Assembly: GCA_017303565.1 (NCBI GenBank)
Contig: JAFLCM010000061.1
Span: 1-9,362, forward strand
Length of the DNA: 9,362 nucleotides
Direction: 5' to 3'
DNA from: Planctomycetota bacterium
GTDB lineage: Bacteria > Planctomycetota > Phycisphaerae > Phycisphaerales > UBA1924
The notes beneath the pieces were generated by a model. It saw only the letters and a program-made list of their open reading frames with translations. It was not told the DNA's origin and ran no database searches. Positions 1-6,010 of the stretch are shown here, in pieces; the first letter of the stretch is position 1; the number at the start of each line of letters is the position of its first letter. Made by a program: the position numbers and the translations under genes.

Positions 1-2
1 TT

Positions 3-155
3 GGGAACCAGGTCCTCCAGGTTGATCTTCACGAACAGGTTGGCCTGACGGGCAACGTGTCCTCGCATGCCGTGCTGTTCGCCGCCTCAGCCTCGTCGGT
101 TGCGCCAGGAAGAGGGTTTTTCAACGGACTGCTAGGGCAGAAGGCGGGCGATTGA
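3..155 (+). CDS. possible C-terminal end of an unidentified protein, 5'-truncated
   Basis: Frame 3 of the plus strand is open from the window edge to a TGA at 153-155, giving about 50 residues that end in GLLGQKAGD. The first half has mostly G or C at third codon positions, as in the neighbouring genes; the second half is less biased, so the signal is weak. I recognise no domain. If real, it converges on the dockerin gene, with both stop codons flanking the hairpin at 175-209. An open stretch of 150 bases in GC-rich DNA can also arise by chance. Confidence 0.3.
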   Translation, partial: GNQVLQVDLHEQVGLTGNVSSHAVLFAASASSVAPGRGFFNGLLGQKAGD

Positions 156-165
156 TCGCCCCGAC

Positions 166-209
166 AAAAAGGTAGCGGGCCGACCCTCGTACAGATTGGG
201 CCGGCCCGC
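166..209 (-). terminator. intrinsic terminator of the dockerin gene
   Basis: Arms 175-186 and 198-209 pair over 12 bp with one A/C mismatch around an 11-nt loop. On the minus strand the stem is followed, after four bases, by five T residues (the A-run at 166-170). It begins 54 nt past the TGA at 264-266. A GC-rich stem plus a U-tract is the classical rho-independent form. On the plus strand no T-run follows, so a bidirectional role is doubtful. Confidence 0.78.
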
Positions 210-263
210 CAGGAGCAGCATTCGCTGTTTCAGGATGTCGAGATCGAGTCAGTGGTCAGCGAC

Positions 264-3005
264 TCACGGGCAGGCGCTGGACTGGCCGAAGCGGCCGAGG
301 AACGTCGCCAGGTCGGCGGTGTTCACGAGGCGGTCGTTGCCGGCGAGGTCGGCGACGTCGTTGCACGCGACGGTCGAGCCGAACTTGCCGAGGAAGGTGG
401 CGAGGTCGCCGGTGTTCACGATGCCGTCGGCGTTGAGGTCGCCGGGGAGGATGAAGGTCTTGATCTGAGCCACGTCGGCGGCGGTGACAAGGCCGTCGCC
501 GTTCACGTCGCCCTGGGCCCAGCCGCCGGCGTAGGGCATGGCGCCCTGGTTGATGACGGCGAGGTCGGCGCAATCGGTGACGCCGTTGAGGTTCACGTCG
601 CCGAAGGTGGTGCCGAGGATGGTGCGGACGACTTCGCAGACGTCGTTGATGTCGACGTTGGTGTCGCCGCTGGTCATGTTGGCGGAGTAGTCCTTGCCGA
701 TGGCGTCGGCGGTGTCGTTCCAGTTCATGACGGCGTCACCGAGGCCGCGGAACTGAGCGTAGACGCGGTCGATGTCGGCGGCGTTGATGACGCCGTCGAA
801 ACCGATGGGCTGGAAGCCGGGGGTGTAGCCCGAGCCGCCGGCGATGTCGGCGCGGCTGTCGCCGTTGACGTAGGCGACGCCGGTGGCCTTGGTGGCGCCG
901 AAGAAGTTGCCGCCGAAGGCGTTGTCGACGTTGGTGAAGCCGGCCTTGCGGTCGACGATGCCGCCGACCAGACCGAGGCCGTCGGCGAAGTAGCGGACGT
1001 CGGCGGTGGTGAAGTTGCCGTCGGAGTTGAAGTCACCGAGGATCTCGATCGAAGCGGTCGAGCCGAGGAAGCCGGCGAGGGGACCGGAGCCGCTGGGGGC
1101 GACCCAGGCGGGGCCGCCGTTGCGCTGGCGCCAGGCGGCGATCATGTCCTGGACGTCTCCCTGGTCGCGGACGCCGTTGCCGGAGAAGTCGCCGGCGATG
1201 CGGTTGCGGCTGGGGAAGGCGGCCGAGCCGTAGGAGGCGGTGCCGCCGCCCTGGAGGTTGAAGAAGGTGCTGGCGCCGGCGACGCCGTCGGAGTAGGTCT
1301 GGTTGGTGGTGCGCGTGGGGACGCGACCGTCGAGGCCCGCCTGGCCGAAGTTGTTGTAGAAGGGTGCGTTGGCGGCACGGGCGAAGACCGAGTTGGCGAG
1401 GGCGTAGTTCCGGGCGGTGATGTTCGGGTTCGCGACCAGGTCCCACTGGCACGGGTTGGTCACGGACTGCAGGCGCTCCACGGCGGAGACCAGAACGAAG
1501 TTGATGCCGATGAACTCACCGGGGGAAGAGGTGTTCTGGTTGTTGTTGGGGTTGTCGTTGAAAGCGGCGATCGAGGCGGTGATGTTGTTGACGTACGCAG
1601 CGGCCTCGACGTTCGTCATCGCGGGCCACGGGTTGCCGGCGATGCCGCCCTTGCTGACCGGGGCGCTCCTGGGATCACCGACGGTGGCGAAGGTCTGGAC
1701 GCCGCCGATCATGTAGCCCGAGGTGTTGTCGCCGCGGAGCGGGGTGTTGAAGATCTGGTTGAAGGCGGTCGGACGGGCGAATGAACCGACGGCGTCCGAA
1801 CCGTTGAGAATGTCGGGCTTGACGGCGAGCAGTTCGACGCGTCCGGTCAGCCCGGAGTTGGTGTAGCGCTCGGTTCCGGTGTAACCGAAGCCGAGGCGGG
1901 TGTTATAGAGCGAGTTCTCGATGTCGCCGGAGCCGATCTTGTTCGATGGCAGGAAGTTCGGGCCCGCGAGGTGGGTTCCGTCGTTGGTGTTGTTGTCGCG
2001 GCCGACGTTGTCGCCGATGCCGAACGACGGATCGAGGCAGATGCTGTTGCAGAATGCGTTGCGGGTGCCGGAGCCGGCCTCGCGGGTCACCTGCACGAGG
2101 TTCTCGCCGCTGCGCATGCGCCCGGTGGCGTTCATGTGCCGCAGGTCGGACTGGCGGACCTGGCTGTAGCCGGTGCCGAGGTTGGTGAGAGCGGCGACGG
2201 TGTTGTAGACAATCTGTGTGCCGAAGAGCGTGTTGGCGTCGGGGGTGCCGGGGTTGGAGGCGTTGAACAGCGTGCGGCCGTCGGCCGAGATGTCGACCAT
2301 CTTCTGGCTGGTGCCGCCGCTCACGATCGCGGAGCCGTCCTTGTTGGTGGGGATGGTCGGGTTGGTGCCGTAGCCGGCGTCGCCGGGACGACGATCGAAG
2401 GCGGGCGCGCCCGGGAACTGCTGGCCCCACGAGAGGTCGACGTCGAGCGGAGCGATGTCAATCCGGAGGCCGCCGGGGGTCGGAGTGCCGGGCAGGGTGT
2501 AGGTCGCCTGCAGCGTGGCCGTGTCGGAGAGCACGGGCGCGTCGTAGGGGTTGGCCGTGTTGCGGATGGCGGTGTTGCCGGCGCCGGAGCCGAAGTACTG
2601 CTGACGGCTGTGATAGGCCTTGGAGAGGTTGTTGATGTTCAGGTCAGCCTGGCTGGTCACGAACGGCTTGGGCGAGCCGAACTTGACAATGTCCTGGTAG
2701 CCCTTCACCGAGCCCGCAACGAAGTAGTGGACGACCCAGTACTGACCGGCCTGCGTGTCGTCGGTGTTGAACGCCGGGGGCAGGTTGAACACGGCGAGCT
2801 GGTCGGTCACGCTGCCGGGGCAGGTCTTGCAGACGGTGTCGCCGTCAACGTCGATGAAGTCGACGGTCGAGGCGCCGGCACGGAAGAAGTTCTCGAACAG
2901 GGTGGCGCCCGAGATGTTGATGACCGACTGCGCGTGGGCGCCGGCGGTCAGGCTCAGGGCGGTGCCGCACGCGGCGAGCACCAGCTTCAGGTTCGTCGGC
3001 TTCAT
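264..3005 (-). CDS. secreted PstS-like binding protein with C-terminal dockerin repeats
   Basis: A 913-residue exported protein. The start at 3005 is preferred over an upstream ATG at 3146 because it has GGAGAG about 9 nt upstream and opens a typical signal peptide (residues 1-26, MKPTNLKLVL to AGAHAQ). Residues 27 to about 600 resemble the phosphate-binding PstS / type 2 periplasmic-binding fold: an early ISGATLF segment and REAGSGTRNAFC at 308-319, which recalls the ligand-binding SGSGT region of PstS. This assignment is by eye. From 605 to the end are eight dockerin-like D-x-N-x-D-G calcium loops, starting near D606, D658, D716/D737, D781, D803, D833, D856 and D886; those at 658, 833 and 856 are canonical. 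The C-terminus, FGQSSACP, recalls the cysteine-ending dockerins of planctomycetes. Cysteines C59/C62 (CxxC) and C319/C323 may form disulfides. It lies downstream of the pseudopilin-like gene, and a terminator follows it. Ligand and anchoring partner are unknown. Confidence 0.85.
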   Translation of the reverse strand: MKPTNLKLVLAACGTALSLTAGAHAQSVINISGATLFENFFRAGASTVDFIDVDGDTVCKTCPGSVTDQLAVFNLPPAFNTDDTQAGQYWVVHYFVAGSVKGYQDIVKFGSPKPFVTSQADLNINNLSKAYHSRQQYFGSGAGNTAIRNTANPYDAPVLSDTATLQATYTLPGTPTPGGLRIDIAPLDVDLSWGQQFPGAPAFDRRPGDAGYGTNPTIPTNKDGSAIVSGGTSQKMVDISADGRTLFNASNPGTPDANTLFGTQIVYNTVAALTNLGTGYSQVRQSDLRHMNATGRMRSGENLVQVTREAGSGTRNAFCNSICLDPSFGIGDNVGRDNNTNDGTHLAGPNFLPSNKIGSGDIENSLYNTRLGFGYTGTERYTNSGLTGRVELLAVKPDILNGSDAVGSFARPTAFNQIFNTPLRGDNTSGYMIGGVQTFATVGDPRSAPVSKGGIAGNPWPAMTNVEAAAYVNNITASIAAFNDNPNNNQNTSSPGEFIGINFVLVSAVERLQSVTNPCQWDLVANPNITARNYALANSVFARAANAPFYNNFGQAGLDGRVPTRTTNQTYSDGVAGASTFFNLQGGGTASYGSAAFPSRNRIAGDFSGNGVRDQGDVQDMIAAWRQRNGGPAWVAPSGSGPLAGFLGSTASIEILGDFNSDGNFTTADVRYFADGLGLVGGIVDRKAGFTNVDNAFGGNFFGATKATGVAYVNGDSRADIAGGSGYTPGFQPIGFDGVINAADIDRVYAQFRGLGDAVMNWNDTADAIGKDYSANMTSGDTNVDINDVCEVVRTILGTTFGDVNLNGVTDCADLAVINQGAMPYAGGWAQGDVNGDGLVTAADVAQIKTFILPGDLNADGIVNTGDLATFLGKFGSTVACNDVADLAGNDRLVNTADLATFLGRFGQSSACP

Positions 3006-3011
3006 CGGGTC

Positions 3012-3017
3012 TCTCTC
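3012..3017 (-). promoter_or_regulatory. ribosome-binding site of the dockerin gene
   Basis: On the minus strand GGAGAG precedes the ATG at 3005-3003. It is the main reason to choose this start, together with the signal peptide that begins there. Confidence 0.65.
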
Positions 3018-3040
3018 CAGATTCGGGGTTTGCGTCCAAG

Positions 3041-3061
3041 GCCCGGGAGCGGTTCCCGGGC
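3041..3061 (-). promoter_or_regulatory. perfect hairpin in the 5' leader of the dockerin gene
   Basis: GCCCGGGA (3041-3048) pairs perfectly with TCCCGGGC (3054-3061) around a 5-nt loop. It ends 35 nt before the start codon, just upstream of the Shine-Dalgarno site, and lacks a following T-run. It could stabilise the mRNA 5' end or affect translation; no known riboswitch family is recognised. Confidence 0.45.
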
Positions 3062-3159
3062 TCACACGTCGAGCCACGACCTCGCTTCCATCTGTCAGGC
3101 GCGCAACCACATCCATCGCGTGAGCGTTTGGTTCACACCCTGTCAAGTTTCCGCGAGAA

Positions 3160-3191
3160 CGGCGGCGGGGTCGATCACGGCCCCGCCGCCG
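3160..3191 (-). terminator. strong intergenic hairpin, possible terminator or attenuator
   Basis: A perfect 11-bp stem pairs 3160-3170 with 3181-3191 around a 10-nt loop, starting 17 nt after the stop codon of the pseudopilin-like gene. On the minus strand the stem is followed by TTCTCGCGGAAACTTG, which is not a real T-tract. It may be a terminator of low strength, an mRNA 3'-end stabiliser, or a device that sets the ratio of the two minus-strand genes. Position and perfect pairing are the support. Confidence 0.5.
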
Positions 3192-3208
3192 GGTAGATCA
3201 ACTGGGAA

Positions 3209-4261
3209 TCAGCGTGCGGGCGGGGGCAGACGCGTGCCCGAGCCGGTGATGCTGTAGACCTTGTCGCCCCAGAGGCGGTCCTTGACCGTCTGGAGCACGG
3301 TGGCCTTGGAGACGTGGCCGTCGATGAACAGGAAGTTCACCGAACCGCCGAGGTTGTCCTTGCCGGCGTGGTGGCGCCCGACGGCGTTGAGTTCGCTGTC
3401 GGGGTCCTCGATCGCGCCGGTGCCGAGCTGGTCGAGTTTCTTCAACTGGTTTTCACGCGGGTAGTCCCACCGGGACGAGTCGTTCCCCGCGGTGTCGGGC
3501 ACGTTGAAGATGTCGTTCCCGCTCGCGCCCGAGGGCGAAGTGAACGGGAACAGGGGGCGATGGGACTTGCTCTTGTTGTCCTTGCTGATCGACTGCCAGC
3601 TGTCGAGTTCGAGGAACTCGGTGGCGAGGATGGTGCGGGCCTGGTCGCGCACCCAGGACGGCCGAACGAACTGCGCCGTGCGTTGGACGCCGACGTTGCT
3701 CAACTTGTTTCGAGGCATGATCGCGGCGTTGGCGGTGTAGGCCATCCTGAAGGCCTGCCGGTCGAGCGGGGGCTCGGCCGGGCTGCCGCGCGTGGCTCCG
3801 ATGTCGTTGGTCTGCCAGGCTTCCCAGTATTGCTGCTGGGCCCCGGGGTTGGTGCGGGGCGCGCCGCCGTTGTAGACGGTCGGGCACTCGAAGGCCTCGT
3901 TGGCGACAGCGCCGTTGTCCTGTTCGAGCAGGGCGCTGGACCAGTGCAGATAGCCCGTCGTGGGGTTTGGGTTGTCGAACTGCTGGTCCGACACCTTCCA
4001 AGCCATGCCCGTGTTGCTGGACGGGTACACATAGGACACAGGGAAGAACTCGCTGCTGGACGTGTAGATGGTGACGCCCTGGCCGACGTTGCGGATATTG
4101 GCGGCGCACTTGAGTTCGCGCCCGGACTCGCGGGCCTTGCTCAGCGCGGGGAGGAGAAGGCCCATCAGAAGGGCGATCACCGCCACGACGACGAGCAACT
4201 CGACAAGCGTGAACCCGCGGCGGCTGGACGCCCCGGCGTTCGTGAGAGAGAGGGTGTGCAT
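3209..4261 (-). CDS. prepilin-like protein (N-terminal cleavage/methylation domain, C-terminal His...DG motif)
   Basis: A 350-residue protein. The ATG at 4261 is preferred over one at 4333 because AAGGAG lies 11 nt upstream and the N-terminus then has a short, basic prepilin leader. Residues 14-40 are a type IV prepilin / type II secretion pseudopilin signal: RRG, then FTLVELL, then a long hydrophobic helix, with predicted cleavage after G16 and the conserved Glu at +5 (E21). Near the C-terminus is a His...Asp-Gly element (H298, D314, G315, H316) like the H-X9-DG region of planctomycete prepilin-type proteins (the DUF1559 group), but with 15 residues between His and Asp. The expected product is membrane-inserted, processed by a prepilin peptidase, and either a minor pseudopilin or a surface protein using this signal. 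No secretion ATPase, peptidase or secretin is in the window. It is the first gene of the minus-strand pair, 203 bp before the dockerin gene. Confidence 0.82.
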   Translation of the reverse strand: MHTLSLTNAGASSRRGFTLVELLVVVAVIALLMGLLLPALSKARESGRELKCAANIRNVGQGVTIYTSSSEFFPVSYVYPSSNTGMAWKVSDQQFDNPNPTTGYLHWSSALLEQDNGAVANEAFECPTVYNGGAPRTNPGAQQQYWEAWQTNDIGATRGSPAEPPLDRQAFRMAYTANAAIMPRNKLSNVGVQRTAQFVRPSWVRDQARTILATEFLELDSWQSISKDNKSKSHRPLFPFTSPSGASGNDIFNVPDTAGNDSSRWDYPRENQLKKLDQLGTGAIEDPDSELNAVGRHHAGKDNLGGSVNFLFIDGHVSKATVLQTVKDRLWGDKVYSITGSGTRLPPPAR

Positions 4262-4272
4262 CGGGTCTGCTG

Positions 4273-4278
4273 CTCCTT
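4273..4278 (-). promoter_or_regulatory. ribosome-binding site of the prepilin-like gene
   Basis: AAGGAG on the minus strand, 11 nt before the ATG at 4261-4259. The spacing is slightly long, but it supports this start over the ATG at 4333. Confidence 0.6.
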
Positions 4279-4495
4279 GGAACCGCCCGATGGCGCCCCG
4301 CACCCGCGGCGCACCATTGGGCAACGGCAGCATGAACCCCCAGCGCTAAGCCCCCATGAAGAACGGGGCGAAATGCCCAAGTCATCGAAATCTTCACAAA
4401 GCAATGCGGCGCGCCCGGTCGGGCCGCTGAATCGGCGGAATCTCGGGGCGTTTCCCGAAGTTCTCGCGCTCGCCCACCCCGTCCGGATGGGGGGC

Positions 4496-4501
4496 TATAC
4501 T
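4496..4501 (+). promoter_or_regulatory. candidate -10 box of the tRNA-Glu promoter
   Basis: TATACT matches the sigma-70 -10 consensus at five of six positions and would start transcription around 4508, about 30 nt before the tRNA. The -35 position at 17-bp spacing (4473-4478, CCCACC) does not match TTGACA. An imperfect palindrome at 4477-4492 fills the spacer. Confidence 0.4.
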
Positions 4502-4538
4502 CCGCCCCGCCGAGCCGCACCCGGCCCGGCCAAGCCGC

Positions 4539-4613
4539 GGCCCCATCGTCTAGCCCGGCCTAGGACGTCACCCTTTCACGGTGAAGACTGGGGTTCGAAT
4601 CCCCATGGGGTCA
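4539..4613 (+). tRNA. tRNA-Glu (anticodon UUC)
   Basis: A complete cloverleaf of 75 nt. The acceptor stem GGCCCCA (4539-4545) pairs with TGGGGTC (4606-4612), with one G-T wobble at the second pair, and A4613 is the discriminator base. The D-arm starts GTCTAG; the anticodon stem TCACC/GGTGA encloses loop CTTTCAC with anticodon TTC at 4575-4577. The T-arm is TGGGG-TTCGAAT-CCCCA. The anticodon loop and the CGTCTAG and GGGGTTCGAATCCCC blocks match bacterial tRNA-Glu. CCA is not encoded, so the end must be added by tRNA nucleotidyltransferase. It reads glutamate codons GAA and GAG. Confidence 0.96.
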
Positions 4614-4715
4614 TTCCGTCGCCCGGCACCGATGCGCTCGCCAGCGCGTCGGCGTGCTTTTTGGCGGGCGAGGGCTGATCCGGGCCGGGCTGCGCCACCG
4701 GTAAACTTGCCGCCC

Positions 4716-5894
4716 ATGTGGATCGTCCTGGTCATTCTGTTGATCTGCGGTGGAGCCGCCGGCGAGGGTGCCGGTGAAGGGCCAAGCGTGGGCGGGGGTC
4801 CCACCCCCGGGCCGAGCGGGTGTTGCGGCGCGCCCGGGCGGGCGGCGGCGATGGCGGCCGCGCGAGAGAGAGAACAGGATCATTCCGGGGCGGATGGCGG
4901 TGCTGCCGCGCCAGACCCCACGCACGCCGGCATGGTGTGGGTCCCCGGCGGGGAGTTCACGATGGGCAGCACCGACCCGTTGGCCCGGCCCGATGAGGCC
5001 CCCCGCCACCGCGTGCGGGTCGCCGGGTTCTGGATGGACGCGACGGAGGTGACGAACGCGCAGTTCGCGGCGTTCGCCGAGGCCACGGGCTACAAGACCG
5101 TCGCGGAGCGGCCGGTTGACTGGGAACTGCTGAAGAAGCAACTGCCCGCGGGAACGCCCAAGCCGTCTGACGACATGCTCCGGCCGGGATCGCTGGTGTT
5201 CACGCCGCCGGATCACGCGGTGGACCTCAATCGGTTCGACCATTGGTGGACGTGGACGCCGGGGGCATCATGGCGCTCGCCCGAAGGCCCGGGCAGCGGT
5301 GTCGCGGATCGCGGCGATCACCCCGTGGTTCACATCGCGTACGAGGACGCGGTTGCGTACGCCAAATGGGCGGGCAAGCGGTTGCCGACCGAGGCGGAGT
5401 GGGAGTTCGCGGCGCGTGGTGGGCTGGACGGCAGGGTCAACGTGTGGGGCGATGAGCCGGTGGACCCGAAGCGGTGTAACATCTGGCAGGGTCACTTTCC
5501 CGACAGGAACACCTTTGAGGACGGCTTTGCGCGCACGGCGCCCGTGAAGTCCTTCCCCGCGAACGGGTACGGGCTTTACGAGATGGCCGGGAACGCGTGG
5601 GAGTGGTGCGCGGACCTGTACCGCCCCGACACCTACGCCCGCTATGTGGTTGCGGCCGGCGGCCCGGAAGAGGTCGTCGACAACCCCCAAGGCCCGGATC
5701 GATCACTCGACCCCAGGAATCCGCACGCCCCCGAAAGCCGCGTGCACCGCGGCGGCTCGTTCCTGTGCAACGACAGCTACTGCGCGAGTTACCGCCCGAG
5801 CGCGCGGATGGCCGCCCCGCCGGACACGGCCCTCGCTCACCTGGGGTTCCGCTGCGTGAAGGACGGGGAACCTCCGGCGGGGTTGACACGGTAA
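4716..5894 (+). CDS. formylglycine-generating enzyme (sulfatase-modifying factor, SUMF1/FGE family)
   Basis: A 392-residue protein that converts the active-site cysteine of type I sulfatases to C-alpha-formylglycine with oxygen; characterised enzymes use copper bound by two cysteines. Both are present as C351 and C356 in GGSFLCNDSYC, matching human FGE Cys336 and Cys341. Other family hallmarks are VWVPGGEFTMGS (74-85), DATEVTNAQFAAF (108-120), GASWRSPEGPGS (183-194), DHPVVH (201-206), KRLPTEAEWEFAARGG (221-236), NIWQGHFP (255-262), NGYGLYEMAGNAWEW (283-297) and the final LGFRC (376-380). Similarity to vertebrate FGE is close enough to expect a true FGE rather than an ergothioneine-type relative. 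The ATG at 4716 opens a hydrophobic stretch (WIVLVILLICGGAAG) followed by about 50 Gly/Ala/Pro-rich residues, suggesting export or membrane anchoring. No Shine-Dalgarno is visible, and an in-frame ATG at 4851 would give a soluble enzyme. A frame-open start at 4581 is inside the tRNA and is rejected. The likely partner sulfatase lies two genes downstream. Confidence 0.92.
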   Translation: MWIVLVILLICGGAAGEGAGEGPSVGGGPTPGPSGCCGAPGRAAAMAAAREREQDHSGADGGAAAPDPTHAGMVWVPGGEFTMGSTDPLARPDEAPRHRVRVAGFWMDATEVTNAQFAAFAEATGYKTVAERPVDWELLKKQLPAGTPKPSDDMLRPGSLVFTPPDHAVDLNRFDHWWTWTPGASWRSPEGPGSGVADRGDHPVVHIAYEDAVAYAKWAGKRLPTEAEWEFAARGGLDGRVNVWGDEPVDPKRCNIWQGHFPDRNTFEDGFARTAPVKSFPANGYGLYEMAGNAWEWCADLYRPDTYARYVVAAGGPEEVVDNPQGPDRSLDPRNPHAPESRVHRGGSFLCNDSYCASYRPSARMAAPPDTALAHLGFRCVKDGEPPAGLTR

Positions 5895-5968
5895 CACGCC
5901 GCTCGCAGACTCCATCGCTCGCGCCGGATCCACGCCGCGATCTCTCCCCACCACCCCGCCCCCGCGAT

Positions 5969-5984
5969 GCCGCCCCGAGGCGGC
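5969..5984 (+). other. short hairpin between the FGE and lipoprotein genes
   Basis: GCCGCC (5969-5974) pairs with GGCGGC (5979-5984) around loop CCGA, 74 nt after the FGE stop and 26 nt before the lipoprotein start. There is no T-run, so terminator function is doubtful; it may only be a leader structure. Confidence 0.25.
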
Positions 5985-6010
5985 GCCTCAACTTGAAAGC
6001 GAACATTCCC

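Larger units (their letters stand above)
4262..4538. other. divergent intergenic region between the prepilin-like gene and tRNA-Glu
   Basis: No convincing gene lies in these 277 bases. They must hold the promoter of the minus-strand prepilin-like gene and that of the plus-strand tRNA. The stretch 4371-4402 is clearly richer in A and T than its surroundings, which suits promoter DNA, but no good -35/-10 pair is visible on the minus strand. Confidence 0.5.

Noticed and set aside
252..1784. A 510-codon open frame on the plus strand opposite the dockerin gene
   Set aside because: The product is an almost pure mix of Val, Ala, Gly, Asp and Glu with no domain, as expected for the antisense frame of a GC-rich gene. 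The opposite strand has a signal peptide, dockerin motifs and a terminator.
3118..3146. A sigma-70 promoter on the minus strand with TTGACA at 3141-3146
   Set aside because: The -35 hexamer is perfect, but the sequence at 16-18 bp spacing (TCACGC and neighbours) does not resemble a -10 box.
1971..3257. A 428-codon plus-strand frame opposite the 5' part of the dockerin gene
   Set aside because: Same Val/Ala/Gly-rich antisense composition; it runs through the dockerin start region and the 3160-3191 hairpin.
3314..4678. A 454-codon plus-strand frame opposite the prepilin-like gene
   Set aside because: It runs through the divergent promoter region and the whole tRNA-Glu, and encodes no recognisable domain.
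4581..4715. A longer N-terminus for the FGE, starting at 4581
   Set aside because: The ATG-to-GTG region lies within the tRNA-Glu gene, and the added residues are Arg/Pro-rich with no signal character.
5883..5911. A plus-strand promoter with TTGACA at 5883-5888 before the lipoprotein gene
   Set aside because: The best -10 at 17 bp, CAGACT, matches only three of six positions, and the hexamer overlaps the FGE coding end, so coding chance is likely.
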